The notes under the pieces: model-generated
What the model was told of the DNA's origin: nothing
The model's input: only the letters and a program-made list of their open reading frames with translations
The model's database searches: none
Program-made: the position numbers and the translations under genes
NCBI GenBank assembly: GCA_963804825.1
Contig: CAWDRV010000005.1
Location: 222,309 to 286,308 of the forward strand
Direction of reading: 5' to 3'
DNA length: 64,000 nucleotides
From: JBKQVT01 sp963804825
GTDB lineage: Bacteria; Planctomycetota; Planctomycetia; Pirellulales; Thermoguttaceae
In this document: positions 1 through 8,572 of the stretch, piece by piece
Position numbering within the stretch: position 1 is the first letter of the stretch
Layout: the number at the start of each line of letters is the position of its first letter

Positions 1-150
1 CTTGCGGAAAGCTGCGAGCACGGCCTGAGACTCGATGGCCCGGCAACCTGTTCCGCCGCACACGGTGACACATAACCGTGCGGGGTCGTGCCGCGCCCGG
101 AGCGTTTCCCGGTAGGCCGTCAACTGGTCGCAGGAAGTTAGTTTGTCCAC
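1..150 (-). CDS. NuoF/HoxF-like subunit, N-terminal fragment (runs off window)
   Basis: This is the first 50 codons of a gene read leftward off the window edge. I place the start at GTG 150-148, 11 bases after the TAG of the HdrA-NuoE gene. The translation contains 'CVTVCGGTGCRA', which matches the N-terminal thioredoxin-like [2Fe-2S] region of NuoF/HoxF/HndC-type NADH-oxidising flavoproteins. That subunit normally carries FMN, NADH and [4Fe-4S] sites further downstream, outside this window. Its position directly after a NuoE domain fits a NuoE-NuoF pair feeding electrons between NADH and an Hdr module. The family is fairly clear from the motif and its neighbour, but the exact start is uncertain because only a weak AAAG precedes the GTG. 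Confidence 0.65.
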   Translation of the reverse strand, partial: MDKLTSCDQLTAYRETLRARHDPARLCVTVCGGTGCRAIESQAVLAAFRK

Positions 151-161
151 GATAGCGCTTT

Positions 162-1469
162 CTATTCACAGGACTTCAGGAGTTTCTCGACTTTTGCCGG
201 TTTCATGCCGCCGTGATACTTGCTGTCAATGGTGGTCACCGGAGCGATCGCACAGGTGCCCAGACAGTTTACCGTCTCCAACGTGAATTTCATGTCTTTT
301 GTGGTTTGGCCCGGCTCGATTTCCAGCCTGCGTTTGAACGCGTCGAGCACGCGCGGCGCGCCTCGCACATGGCAGGCCGTGCCCATGCACACCCGAACGA
401 CGTGTTCGCCGCGCGGCGTGAGGCTGAAAGATTTGTAGAACGTGGCCACGTGATAGACGGTCAGGAACGGGATTTCCATCCTTCTGCTCACATATCCAAG
501 CACCAGCTCAGGCAAGTAGCCGAGATTGTAATTAATGTCCTGCAGCACGGAGATCAGCGAGGAGAGTCCGGGCGGGTGCAGTTCGAGCACTTTATCGACC
601 ATGACTTTCACCGCAGGATCCAGCAACGGTTCGGCCGGCAGCCCGTAGGCCCGGCCGTCGCCCCCGGCGGTTGCGGGATAATGATACGGATGATGCTGCA
701 CCGGGCAGCGCTCGATGCACTGGCCGCAGCCGGTGCACTTGTCTTCGTCCACGAACCGGGCCTTGCGACGGATATTCACCTTGAAATTGCCCACGGAACC
801 GGAGACCGACTCCACTTCACTGTAACTGAGCAAGGTGATGTTGGGGTGCTGGCTGACCTCCGACATCTTGGGCGTGAGGATGCACGCCGAGCAGTCCAAC
901 GTGGGAAAGGTCTTGTCGAATTGGGCCATGTGGCCGCCGATCGAAGGCTCGCGCTCGACGAGGTAGACCGGGTAGCCGGCGTCGGCCAGTTCGACGGCGG
1001 CCTGCAGGCCGGCGATGCCCCCGCCGACCACGAGCGTGGCGGGGGTGACCTTCACGTGCATCGGCTCCAAGGGCTGCTGGAACTTGACGCGTCCGGCCGC
1101 GGCGGCCACCTGGGCCTTGGCCTTCGCAGTGGCGGCGGCCTTGTCGCGGGTGACCCAGGAGACGTGCTCGCGGACGTTGGCCATCTGGAACAGGTACGCG
1201 TTCAGCCCGGCGCTCTGGCAACAGCGGCGGAAGGTCTTTTCGTGCAAGTGCGGAGAGCAGGCGGCCACGACCACGCGGGTCAGCCCCATCTTCTTGATGT
1301 CCTCCTCGATCAACTGCTGGCCGAGCGAGGAACACATGAACTTGTAGTCGCGCGCGACGGCCACGTCCTTGAGGTTCTTGGCGGCCCACCGGGCGACCTC
1401 TTCCACGTCGACGGTCCCAGCGATGTTGCTGCCGCAGTGGCACACGTAAATGCCGAGTTTTTCGGCCAT
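162..1469 (-). CDS. HdrA (N-terminal part) fused to NuoE-type [2Fe-2S] subunit
   Basis: Predicted 435 aa. The ATG at 1469 is preceded by GGAGAA at good spacing, so I prefer it to an upstream in-frame start. Residues 1-135 are the HdrA N-terminal domain ('IYVCHCGSNI', 'FMCSSLGQQL', 'VVAACSPHLHEKTFRR'). Around 140-155 is the FAD dinucleotide motif 'VVGGGIAGLQAA', then 'LDCSACILTPKM', and at about 245 one ferredoxin motif 'CTGCGQCIERCP'. From about residue 285 the protein is NuoE-like, with all four [2Fe-2S] cysteines ('CMGTACHVRGA' and 'CLGTCAIAP'). HdrA normally continues for hundreds more residues after the first ferredoxin motif, and that C-terminal half is absent. With HdrB and HdrC upstream and NuoF downstream, the role is probably NADH-linked, flavin-based electron transfer. 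The fusion could be real or an assembly collapse. Confidence 0.8.
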   Translation of the reverse strand: MAEKLGIYVCHCGSNIAGTVDVEEVARWAAKNLKDVAVARDYKFMCSSLGQQLIEEDIKKMGLTRVVVAACSPHLHEKTFRRCCQSAGLNAYLFQMANVREHVSWVTRDKAAATAKAKAQVAAAAGRVKFQQPLEPMHVKVTPATLVVGGGIAGLQAAVELADAGYPVYLVEREPSIGGHMAQFDKTFPTLDCSACILTPKMSEVSQHPNITLLSYSEVESVSGSVGNFKVNIRRKARFVDEDKCTGCGQCIERCPVQHHPYHYPATAGGDGRAYGLPAEPLLDPAVKVMVDKVLELHPPGLSSLISVLQDINYNLGYLPELVLGYVSRRMEIPFLTVYHVATFYKSFSLTPRGEHVVRVCMGTACHVRGAPRVLDAFKRRLEIEPGQTTKDMKFTLETVNCLGTCAIAPVTTIDSKYHGGMKPAKVEKLLKSCE

Positions 1470-1540
1470 GACGGTTCTCCGATCTTCATCAGCCTTCATC
1501 GTTCCGCGAGGCGGGCACGTCCCACTCAAAGTCCGAGACA

Positions 1541-1892
1541 ACAGAGGAACACTGATTTTCGCTGATTTTCGCTAATTGTTTCCATAAGTGTCGATGAGCG
1601 AAGATTAGTGTTCCTACAAAACAGTCAAACAGAGGAACACTGATTTTCGCTAATTTTCGCTAATTGTTTCTATCAGTGTCGATGAGCGAAGATTAGTGTT
1701 CCTACAAAACAGTCAAACAGAGGAACACTGATTTTCGCTAATTTTCGCTAATTGTTTCCATAAGTGTCGATGAGCGAAGATTAGTGTTCCTACAAAACAG
1801 TCAAACAGAGGAACACTGATTTTCGCTAATTTTCGCTAATTGTTTCTATCAGTGTCGATGAGCGAAGATTAGTGTTCCTCTAAAACAGTCAA
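1541..1892. repeat. Four tandem copies of an 88 bp palindromic unit
   Basis: Units start at 1541, 1629, 1717 and 1805, each exactly 88 bp, filling most of the hdrB-hdrA gap. Every unit is itself a hairpin: the left arm AGGAACACTGATTTTCGC pairs with a right arm ending AGTGTTCCT. Units 1 and 3 carry 'CCATAAGTG' in the loop and units 2 and 4 'CTATCAGTG', so the array is also a 176 bp dimer repeated twice. A single diverged copy in the opposite orientation lies at 36597-36695. Confidence 0.95.
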
Positions 1893-1911
1893 CTTGTTTT
1901 GACGCCGTTTC

Positions 1912-2802
1912 TTAGTTCACGCTTTTCCCGTTCAGCTTCGCCTTCAACACCGGCATCGCCGGCACCAACTCCTTGCCGAACCCCAGTTTCTGCGGATCGA
2001 TGCCGAAGGCAAGGCCCGCGATTTGTGCAAAGTAGATGATCGGCAGGTGGAAATTGGCGCCGAAATGGCCGTTGACGCGGCCCTGGTAGCCGTCCAAGTT
2101 CAACTGGCACATCGGACACATGCACAGGATCACGTCCGCCTCGTGCTCCGCCGCGCTCTGCAACAGGCGGCGGATCAGCTCGAACGCCTGCGGCTCGCTG
2201 ATCTGGGTCATGTGGCCGCCGCAGCAATGGGCCTTCAACGGATAATCCACCGCCGTCGCCCCGAGCCACGCGACCAGGTTGTCCATCTTCATCGGGTATT
2301 CGGTGCTGTCGCCGTTGCCGATGGGGCGGACGACCTGGCAGCCGTAATACGGCGCCACCTTCAAGCCGGTGAGCGGCTTGACCACCTTGTCGCGGACGCC
2401 CGTCTCGCCGATGTCGTCGTGGATCACGTCGAGCATGTGGCGGACGGCGACCCGGCCGGGCTTGTAGCTCAGCCCGCCGGCGGCCAGGGCCTGGTTGACC
2501 TTCGCCCCGATCTCAGGGAAGTCGGCCATGAGCTTGTCGGTCTTCTTCAGGTTCAAGTAGCAGGCCGCGCACGGGGCCACGAGCTGGTCGAATTGCGGAT
2601 CGACCAGCGCCAGGTTCCTTGCGACGACGGCGCAGGCCGTCAACTCGTCCTGGCTGAAATACTCCGTCGCGCCGCAGCAGTTCCAGTCGTCGATTTCCTG
2701 GAGCCGCATCCCCAGCAGGTCGGCGACCGCGCGGACCGCGACATCATAGGCCGCCGCGTTGCACTCCAGCGAACATCCGGGATAGTAGGCGTATTTCATC
2801 AT
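1912..2802 (-). CDS. hdrB: HdrB-like CCG-domain subunit of heterodisulfide reductase complex
   Basis: The product is 296 aa with two complete CCG cysteine modules. The first comprises 'YYPGCSLECN', 'DDWNCCGATEY' and 'APCAACYLNL'. The second comprises 'PYYGCQVVRP', 'AHCCGGHMT' and 'CMCPMCQLNLD'. In HdrB these cysteines bind the noncubane [4Fe-4S] clusters that reduce disulfides such as CoM-S-S-CoB; the substrate in a bacterium is unknown. The start is ATGATG at 2802/2799 with AGAGG upstream. It lies between hdrC and the hdrA fusion on the same strand, separated from them by palindromes (82 bp and 352 bp), so the operon has been invaded by repeats but its order is conserved. No transmembrane segments are visible, so it is probably cytoplasmic. 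Confidence 0.9.
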   Translation of the reverse strand: MMKYAYYPGCSLECNAAAYDVAVRAVADLLGMRLQEIDDWNCCGATEYFSQDELTACAVVARNLALVDPQFDQLVAPCAACYLNLKKTDKLMADFPEIGAKVNQALAAGGLSYKPGRVAVRHMLDVIHDDIGETGVRDKVVKPLTGLKVAPYYGCQVVRPIGNGDSTEYPMKMDNLVAWLGATAVDYPLKAHCCGGHMTQISEPQAFELIRRLLQSAAEHEADVILCMCPMCQLNLDGYQGRVNGHFGANFHLPIIYFAQIAGLAFGIDPQKLGFGKELVPAMPVLKAKLNGKSVN

Positions 2803-2822
2803 GGGAGCCTCTACCGGCGGAG

Positions 2823-2904
2823 AAACCGCGGATTAACGCAGATGAACACGGACAAAAATGGATTCAATCCACTGCGTTCATCCGCGTTTATCTGCGGTTC
2901 CCTC
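2823..2904. repeat. Palindromic intergenic repeat, CGCAGAT-type
   Basis: An imperfect inverted repeat. The left arm AACCGCGGATTAACGCAG matches the complement of the right arm ending CGTTTATCTGCGGTT, with a loop near 2850. It sits between hdrC and hdrB. Related copies occur at 47853-47960 and, as a half-site, near 62057-62086. Confidence 0.85.
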
Positions 2905-2932
2905 GCTTGATCTTCCGATCTGTGAACGGTTA

Positions 2933-3505
2933 TCAGGATTTCAATTCCGCGCTCAACTGCCGGGCCTTCTTGATGATGGCCTGCAACTGGTCGATCTGGC
3001 GAATCTTCGTGGGCAGCAGGGCCATTCGCCCCTTGGCGAACATCTGCGCGCCCATCGGCCCCATCTTCATCATCCGCAACGGCCGATTCAACAGGTGATA
3101 GCCGGTCGCCAGGCCGAATTCAAAACTCCGCCCGTATTTATCAACGAACTTGGTGAAGGTCCGGGCCAAGGCCGGGGCGTCGGTCTTCTTGTACCGCCGC
3201 TCGGCGATCGCCATCCGCTTCAACGTATACATCAGGTCGGTGATGGGGATGCTCTGCGGGCAGCGGGTGGTGCAGAAGTAGCAGGAGACGCACACCCACA
3301 TGGTATTGGCCGCCAGGACCTTTTCGCGCTGGCCGGCGTTGATCATGGCGAACAATCCCCGGGGCGAATGGTCCATGTCGGTCCCGCTGGGGCAGGAGCC
3401 GCCGCAACTGCCGCATTGCAGGCAGTGCAGCAGCCGCTCTCCGCCCGGCGTGGCATCCATCACCTCTTCCAGAAACGTCCCTTTTTTCGTGACAGTGTGC
3501 GGCAT
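2933..3505 (-). CDS. hdrC: HdrC-like iron-sulfur subunit
   Basis: Predicted 190 aa. I chose ATG 3505 ('MPHTVTKKG') because GGAGGA precedes it by about 9 bases; a longer in-frame start exists at 3595. Two [4Fe-4S] motifs are visible, 'CLQCGSCGGSCP' and 'CVSCYFCTTRCP', as in HdrC, which passes electrons between HdrA and HdrB. There is no N-terminal membrane segment, so the complex is probably the soluble HdrABC type. It is the first gene of the minus-strand hdrC-hdrB-hdrA/nuoE-nuoF cluster. The translation stops with adjacent TGA and TAA codons, so termination looks robust. Confidence 0.88.
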   Translation of the reverse strand: MPHTVTKKGTFLEEVMDATPGGERLLHCLQCGSCGGSCPSGTDMDHSPRGLFAMINAGQREKVLAANTMWVCVSCYFCTTRCPQSIPITDLMYTLKRMAIAERRYKKTDAPALARTFTKFVDKYGRSFEFGLATGYHLLNRPLRMMKMGPMGAQMFAKGRMALLPTKIRQIDQLQAIIKKARQLSAELKS

Positions 3506-4039
3506 CGTCAGAATCCTCCGGCTGGACAATTCACGGGCGGCATCCCCTCGCGTTGCAAGCAAGACTCGTTCCAAAGAGGAAGGGAATCGAGTCATTGGGG
3601 CATAAGATGCTTCATGGCGGGGACTTAAGGGCGAGGCTTGGTTTCTTGATCTTCATTGGGGCCGGCCGCGACTGACGAATTCCCGTCGGTCGGGCGCGGA
3701 ATTCCGCGAGCAAACGGCAACCTGGAATTCGGTTACGGCGGTCCGAGAATTACCCCCCTTGAAAGACAATTTCTGGGACAATACTCGTTTGCGTAGCTGG
3801 GGAAGTCATGCGCCAAATTCATCCCAGCTTGCCAATATTGGAGCTGCGTCGCCGGAATTGCGCCGGCAGAATTGCGGAATCTTTCTCAAATTCACCAGCT
3901 TTGGTGACTGTCTCCTTTTCCTCTCCCGCACTTCAACATGTGGTAATACGATTCCAAAATTGGTAATACTCATCGTGCTCGAAGGCCGATGTAACGGAAG
4001 GACTTCCGCAACGGGCACCGAGAACGAGGCCGAACTCAA
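3506..4039. other. Divergent intergenic region between hdrC and outer-membrane gene
   Basis: About 530 bp separate the two divergently transcribed genes. Small ORFs here lack recognisable features. I see short inverted repeats around GAATTC near 3675-3705 and an AT-richer stretch near 3940-3975 that loosely resembles 5915-5960. Promoters for both directions are presumably here, but I cannot pick a convincing -35/-10 pair. Confidence 0.5.
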
Positions 4040-5221
4040 ATGATTAGGCGTAGCGTGCTCCTTTTAGTTCTTTTTTTCTCCACGCAGCAGGCCGCCCTCG
4101 CGCAGCAATCGGATAGCAGGGCTTCTTCGGAGGAATCACCTACAGGATTGACGCCGCCAGCTGAGGGCCCAGTCGGTGCCGGTGATGATGGTCGGGGAAG
4201 TGAGGGCGGGCAGGGGGACATGACTGAAAACCAGGGCGGCATGGACGGCGGGCAGCCTGCCCACCGTGTCGATATGCAGGGGCCGGCGTTCATAGCCAGC
4301 GATCACGTTTATCAAGCGGGCCAATGGCTGGCCGCCTACAGGTATTCGAGTGCCTACCTGGACGGGAACCGCACGGGCGGGACGCGTCTCACCGACCAGC
4401 AGGCCCTCGATTTTCTCGGGCCGGTTCCGCCAGGCATTCCCGGCGTCAATGCCTACATGATGGTCCCCACCCACGGGACGATGGAAATGCACTCCCTGTC
4501 GGTCATGCACGGAATCACAGACGACATCAACGTATACGTTGCGCCGATGTGGAATGTGGACACCATGCACATGCTGCTTCGCGGCGGAGCCGAGGTAACG
4601 TCCAACAACAGTGGGCTCAGCGACCTCCCCTTCGGGGTTTTATGGCGAGTACGCAAGACTGACAACGATGAAGTGATCCTGAACCTCGGCTTAATCGCAC
4701 CGACCGGCGACATCGACGGCACTTATCTCATGCCGGGCGGCATGGAGATGCGGTTTCCCTACCCGATGCGTCTTGGTCACGGAACCTGGGACGCCTGCCC
4801 GGCGATTACATGCAGGTACTTCTTTGATCGGGCCAGCATTGCGGTGCAAGGTCGATGCGATTTGCCTATGGGACTCAACTCGCTGGATTATCGCGTCGGC
4901 AACGAGTACCGCGCAAACGTCTGGTTCGACTATTTGTTGGACGAGAAAAAAACGCTGGCTGCGACATTCCGTGTGGAAGGATTATGGCGGGGCAACTATG
5001 TCGGTGCGGATGCCGAGTTGGACCCGTATGGAATGCCCGGCAACGATCCGAATATGCGAGGTGGCGAGTACCTGAATTTCGGATACGGCGTCTCGTACAT
5101 GATTCCCGCCCATCTCGGCCGGCTGGACTTTGAGGTGGTTACGCCCATCATCCAAAACGTGCAAGGCGTGCAACTCGGAACCGACTGGGCCCTTGCAGTC
5201 CGCTACCTCAAGGCGTTCTGA
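4040..5221 (+). CDS. Outer-membrane beta-barrel 'transporter' (phenol MetA-deg/COG4313-like)
   Basis: The product is 393 aa, with a signal peptide in residues 1-21 ending 'AALAQQ' and then a low-complexity Gly/Asp/Glu segment to about residue 75. The rest matches a family of outer-membrane barrels recognisable by 'YRYSSAYLDGNR', 'THGTMEMHSLSVMHG', 'APTGDID', 'YPMRLGHGTWD' and the terminal 'LGTDWALAVRYLKAF', which ends in Phe as many barrels do. These proteins are annotated as putative transporters, often near metal-resistance or aromatic-degradation genes; the substrate is not known. A secreted FmdE-like gene follows 50 bp downstream on the same strand and is probably co-transcribed. Family assignment is from remembered motifs. 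Confidence 0.7.
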   Translation: MIRRSVLLLVLFFSTQQAALAQQSDSRASSEESPTGLTPPAEGPVGAGDDGRGSEGGQGDMTENQGGMDGGQPAHRVDMQGPAFIASDHVYQAGQWLAAYRYSSAYLDGNRTGGTRLTDQQALDFLGPVPPGIPGVNAYMMVPTHGTMEMHSLSVMHGITDDINVYVAPMWNVDTMHMLLRGGAEVTSNNSGLSDLPFGVLWRVRKTDNDEVILNLGLIAPTGDIDGTYLMPGGMEMRFPYPMRLGHGTWDACPAITCRYFFDRASIAVQGRCDLPMGLNSLDYRVGNEYRANVWFDYLLDEKKTLAATFRVEGLWRGNYVGADAELDPYGMPGNDPNMRGGEYLNFGYGVSYMIPAHLGRLDFEVVTPIIQNVQGVQLGTDWALAVRYLKAF

Positions 5222-5271
5222 TCCAAGTTCGTGGGATCAAACCATTCCCCACCACACTGAGGACTCTTGCC

Positions 5272-5841
5272 ATGATTCGTTTTACCTCGCTGATCCTGCT
5301 GTTCGGCCTGCCAAGCCTCTCCCTTGCACAAGACCGCCTCCCTCAGCCCCATTACCATCGTCAGCCGTCTGATCCCGAGTGGCTGGCCCAGGTTGTTCAG
5401 TTCCACGGGCACCTCGGCCCGTCTGTGGTCGCAGGTGCCAGGATGGGGATGATCGGACTCCGCGCTGTCGATGCCAAGGGTTTTTTCGATGTTGAGGTGA
5501 CGTGCGAAGGCCCCTTTGTTCGGCCGCCGCAAGCATGCTTTCTTGATGGAGTGCAGGTAGCCACCGGAGCCACGCTGGGAAAACGAACGATCAACTGGGT
5601 GCAGGCCGATCAGATCGTGGTGCGCGTCAAGAACACCCAAACTGGAAAGGCCGCCGAGCTGCGCCCAACGCCAGAATTGATCGCACTGCTCGCGTCATTG
5701 AAGTCCCAGCCGAAGTCCGGCGTTGGACAGGGCGTTGGACACAGTGATGAAGCGATGGAGGCAACCGCCCGAAAGATCGCAGCCATGCCGGGGAAGGAGA
5801 TCGCTCGGGTGACGGTGCAAACGCCTAGAAAACGCTCCTAA
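5272..5841 (+). CDS. Secreted FmdE-domain protein
   Basis: The product is 189 aa with a signal peptide in residues 1-20 ('LLFGLPSLSLAQ'). The core 'VVQFHGHLGPSVVAGARMG' followed by 'DGVQVATGATLGKRT' is the FmdE fold (formylmethanofuran dehydrogenase subunit E family, PF02663). The usual metal-site positions HGHxCP and the later Cys-Thr-G motif are altered here: Ser replaces Cys after HGHLGP and Ala replaces Cys in 'VATGAT'. A role in formylmethanofuran chemistry is therefore unlikely, since export would separate it from that pathway. It follows the outer-membrane barrel gene by 50 bp, suggesting a joint envelope function such as metal or small-molecule handling (inference). Confidence 0.7.
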   Translation: MIRFTSLILLFGLPSLSLAQDRLPQPHYHRQPSDPEWLAQVVQFHGHLGPSVVAGARMGMIGLRAVDAKGFFDVEVTCEGPFVRPPQACFLDGVQVATGATLGKRTINWVQADQIVVRVKNTQTGKAAELRPTPELIALLASLKSQPKSGVGQGVGHSDEAMEATARKIAAMPGKEIARVTVQTPRKRS

Positions 5842-6195
5842 CCCACGCTTGGCGCAACGTCGAAGCCGGCCGCTATCCCGACGACACACAATTTAATCCG
5901 CGCGTTGTTTGCGAATTCCGGAAACACAATACCGGTTTTGGCAATCTGGGATAAATTTTTCTGGACCGCTTCCCAAGGGAGAAACCGGGACAGGTCCGGT
6001 AAAGGGAAGATAGGCAAAGCGGAGAACGAGGGTGGAGAACGAGGGTGTCAGGAACCGTTGTTTTGGGATTGCTGGGACGCACAAACGGCTCCTGATACCT
6101 ATGTTTCCCAAATCTGGCCTTGTTGAGGGAACTTTTTCGGCCGTCAGGAACGTCTAAACTTCGGACCGGAACTCGGAACCCGCGGGGAAGAGACC
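5842..6195. other. Intergenic region, no convincing gene
   Basis: This 354 bp stretch holds only short ORFs with atypical composition. It contains a direct repeat of 'GGAGAACGAGGGTG' near 6020-6045. A segment around 5915-5960 loosely resembles 3930-3980, so a degraded dispersed repeat is possible. A promoter for the following gene is expected here, but I cannot locate it. Confidence 0.4.
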
Positions 6196-6649
6196 ATGAA
6201 AAGGCTGATGGCGCCGCTTTTGATTACCGTCCTGGCCGGTGCCTGCGAGGGTCCGGCGGTCGCACCCGACGGTGCGACCATCGCCCAATCGCAGGACCTG
6301 GACATCGCCGAGGCGACCTTCCGTTATCAATTTGGGCACAATGCGTCGGGCGAGCCTCCGGGCGCTGCTCCCGCCTACTTCCTGACGCTCTTCCGCAAAA
6401 ATCCCTCGCCCGAATTTATCAAACGCTTCAAGGACCACAAGCCTCCCGTGAGTCGGGGGTCCGAGTTTGTCGTCGGGAAGGGCCTGGTGTTCTCCGTGGA
6501 CCGAATCATAACGGGTCTCCAAGACGAAGGTTGAGGTTTCCGGCGGCTATTACGCAGCCGGAGACGACGCGTCCAGCAACACGTACACCGTCGAGCTGAA
6601 AGAAGGGAAGTGGGTCGTAACGGGCGACACGCTGGAGACGATCTCGTGA
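6196..6649 (+). CDS. Small secreted protein or lipoprotein, frameshifted
   Basis: The N-terminus (MKRLMAPLLITVLAGACEG) has a signal sequence with a lipobox-like 'LAGAC', so it may be a lipoprotein. The frame from ATG 6196 hits a TGA at 6532-6534, but the coding signal continues in the +1 frame from about 6520 ('KTKVEVSGGYYAAGDD...') to a TGA at 6647-6649. This implies one extra base near 6505-6520 and a product of about 150 aa. The in-frame continuation after the TGA has no protein character, so this is a frameshift and not a Sec codon. The end ('TVELKEGKWVVTGDTLETIS') resembles small periplasmic proteins that end in a beta strand. Function unknown. Confidence 0.6.
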
Positions 6650-6864
6650 CGCCTTCGGGCGATCAAACGGGACGGGGCCGATGTTGGAAGAATTGATAAT
6701 TGGCGAAACGACCCAAACGTCAAATATCGGACCTGTCTCGTTTGATCGCCCGGTCGATGTGACCGGCGCGCGGCAAGGCTTCCCTTACCGCCGATGGCGA
6801 CCGCGAGTTCACGCATGGATGGAGCAAGGTGATTCGTGTCAGGTTGCCATCCACAACTGTTCTG

Positions 6865-8412
6865 TCATTTCTCTTTGTTGGGCAGTTTGTCCTTCGGCGT
6901 GACGGTGAGTTGAATCTGGAACTCCACCGTCTCTTCCTTCACGGGCAGCTTGTCCATCTTGGCGAGCGCCTCGTACATTTCCTTCAGCCGTTTCTCGTCA
7001 ACGACTTTGGGCTGGTGCATGATCTTGACTGTATGGCCTGAAGGCGTGCATGTGAACTGGACGAGAACCTTGCAGGGCGTCTTGCACTTGCTGAGGACTT
7101 CATCCGCGATCTTGTCGAATTCCTTATTGAACTTTGCGAAGTCCTCAACTGTCGTCCGCTTGGCGATATCGTCCGCGTTCGTAAGCAGGCGAACGTGATT
7201 CACATGCACCGGTTTGTTTGCCTCGGCCTTCGGCGGGGGCTTGTCGGGCATGTAGATGCGCAAGCCGCTGCCCAGCGCAGGCTGTCCTTCTTCGCTCTCC
7301 AGCTTGGTCAAGGATCGAAATGCCAGGGGTTCCCTTCCATTCTTTCCTCCCAGTCGAGCAAGGATTTTCTCAATCGTCTCGCCCGGCGCCAGCTTGCGAA
7401 GGCCGGCGGCGATGATCGGATAGTCGTCGGGATCGTAGCTGTTGCGGCGGGCCGCCATGAGTTGCCGGGCGAAAAGTGCCAAGTCGTGAACGCCGGCCTC
7501 CCGGAGGCCTTCGCTGAGATCCTTGAGAGCATGATATTCCGCATCCCTCGTGATTCCCTTTTCGCGGAGCGCCTTCCAGGCGGGCATGACCTTCTTGACG
7601 ATCGCCAAGCAAGCTTTGATCACTTCCGGATCGGCGCCTTGATAGGCCATGAACTGCAACGGATCGTGGCGACGCGACTCGGCGAAGGCGGCCGTTACTT
7701 CCGGCGAATCGTCTGACTTGCCGTCGGTCTTCACAGTACCTGGCTTTTGCAGCGGCTCGCCGCGGGCGATTTTCGCCTGGGTCCGAAGGGTGTAGCCCAT
7801 TTCGTAGCTCGTCCAACCGTTTTGCGGACAGAGCTTAAGGGCTTCGCGGTATTTCTTGATGGCACCGTCGTAGTCGCCCTGGTCGAACAACCCCGTCCCT
7901 TCTTCAGTTATGGCGTTGCTGACCTTGAGCGAGGCCATAGCGGTGGCCTGCAGGGCCCGAAAGGTTCGCATGGCAACTTTGGGAATCCCCGGCCGGTGCT
8001 GCCCCAGTTCGAGGATGTACGCCGCACGCGTCGCCTCTCCCTGGCTAAGCAGCAAGCCGGCGTGAATCAGCGTGAGCGTAGGATCGCCCGGCGCGATTTC
8101 GTAGTACATCCGCCAGAAGTTCGGGTTGTGGTCCACCAGCGCGCCGATATCCACCTTGGGCCACTTCGCCACGGGCGTGTCCTTGCCGATACCCTTGGTC
8201 TGCTGGCGCAGGTCCTTGAGCCAGGCGTGCGTGCCGGGCCATTGCTTGGCGTCGCCTTCCTCAAGTATCTCGACGAGCTTGCTAGTCAGAATCCACGACG
8301 CCTGACGTGCCTCTTCATAGGAAGGCGGGGTAGTCGCCTCCGTAGCGACCGGCGCTGCCTTTGCAGTCGAAAGCAGAAGGATGAGAACGAAGACTGAATT
8401 GTGAGGTTTCAT
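6865..8412 (-). CDS. Secreted TPR-containing hypothetical protein
   Basis: Predicted 515 aa from ATG 8412, which begins a good signal peptide ('MKPHNSVFVLILLLSTAKA'); in-frame codons upstream lack one. The region around residues 175-215 contains a TPR-like helix pair ('EGTGLFDQGDYDGAIKKYREALKLCPQNGWTSYEMG'), which usually mediates protein contacts. The C-terminal 100 residues include 'CKTPCKVLVQFTC' and a TonB-C-like beta pattern. No enzyme motif is visible. It is convergent with the preceding small lipoprotein gene and about 160 bp from the end of the GH31 gene on the same strand. Export to the periplasm is likely; function unknown. Confidence 0.7.
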   Translation of the reverse strand: MKPHNSVFVLILLLSTAKAAPVATEATTPPSYEEARQASWILTSKLVEILEEGDAKQWPGTHAWLKDLRQQTKGIGKDTPVAKWPKVDIGALVDHNPNFWRMYYEIAPGDPTLTLIHAGLLLSQGEATRAAYILELGQHRPGIPKVAMRTFRALQATAMASLKVSNAITEEGTGLFDQGDYDGAIKKYREALKLCPQNGWTSYEMGYTLRTQAKIARGEPLQKPGTVKTDGKSDDSPEVTAAFAESRRHDPLQFMAYQGADPEVIKACLAIVKKVMPAWKALREKGITRDAEYHALKDLSEGLREAGVHDLALFARQLMAARRNSYDPDDYPIIAAGLRKLAPGETIEKILARLGGKNGREPLAFRSLTKLESEEGQPALGSGLRIYMPDKPPPKAEANKPVHVNHVRLLTNADDIAKRTTVEDFAKFNKEFDKIADEVLSKCKTPCKVLVQFTCTPSGHTVKIMHQPKVVDEKRLKEMYEALAKMDKLPVKEETVEFQIQLTVTPKDKLPNKEK

Positions 8413-8572
8413 TGGACCAGCTTTCTTGAATCCTGTTGCGATCGGTTGAGAGGACGCCTGAAAGAATCGGCGACCGCAGCGGCTTGGCAAGAAAATGCGT
8501 TCGTGGGTTGCACGAACCCTTTCACCATGCCCCATTGTACTCACCAGCACGCGCGGTGAAAATGCCAACCCC

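Noticed and set aside
900..960. Sec in the HdrA motif 'LDCSACIL'
   Set aside because: All codons are sense; some HdrA homologues elsewhere have Sec, but this one does not.
213..1565. Long plus-strand ORF opposite the HdrA-NuoE gene
   Set aside because: Arg/His/Gly/Gln-rich translation without motifs; it is a shadow of the minus-strand gene. The same holds for other long antisense ORFs in this GC-rich window.
1541..1892. CRISPR array
   Set aside because: Units are 88 bp with no variable spacers, and no cas genes are nearby. It is a tandem palindrome array.
6532..6534. TGA in the small lipoprotein gene as a possible Sec codon
   Set aside because: The continuation in the same frame has no protein character, while the +1 frame continues a plausible protein to 6649. 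A frameshift explains it.
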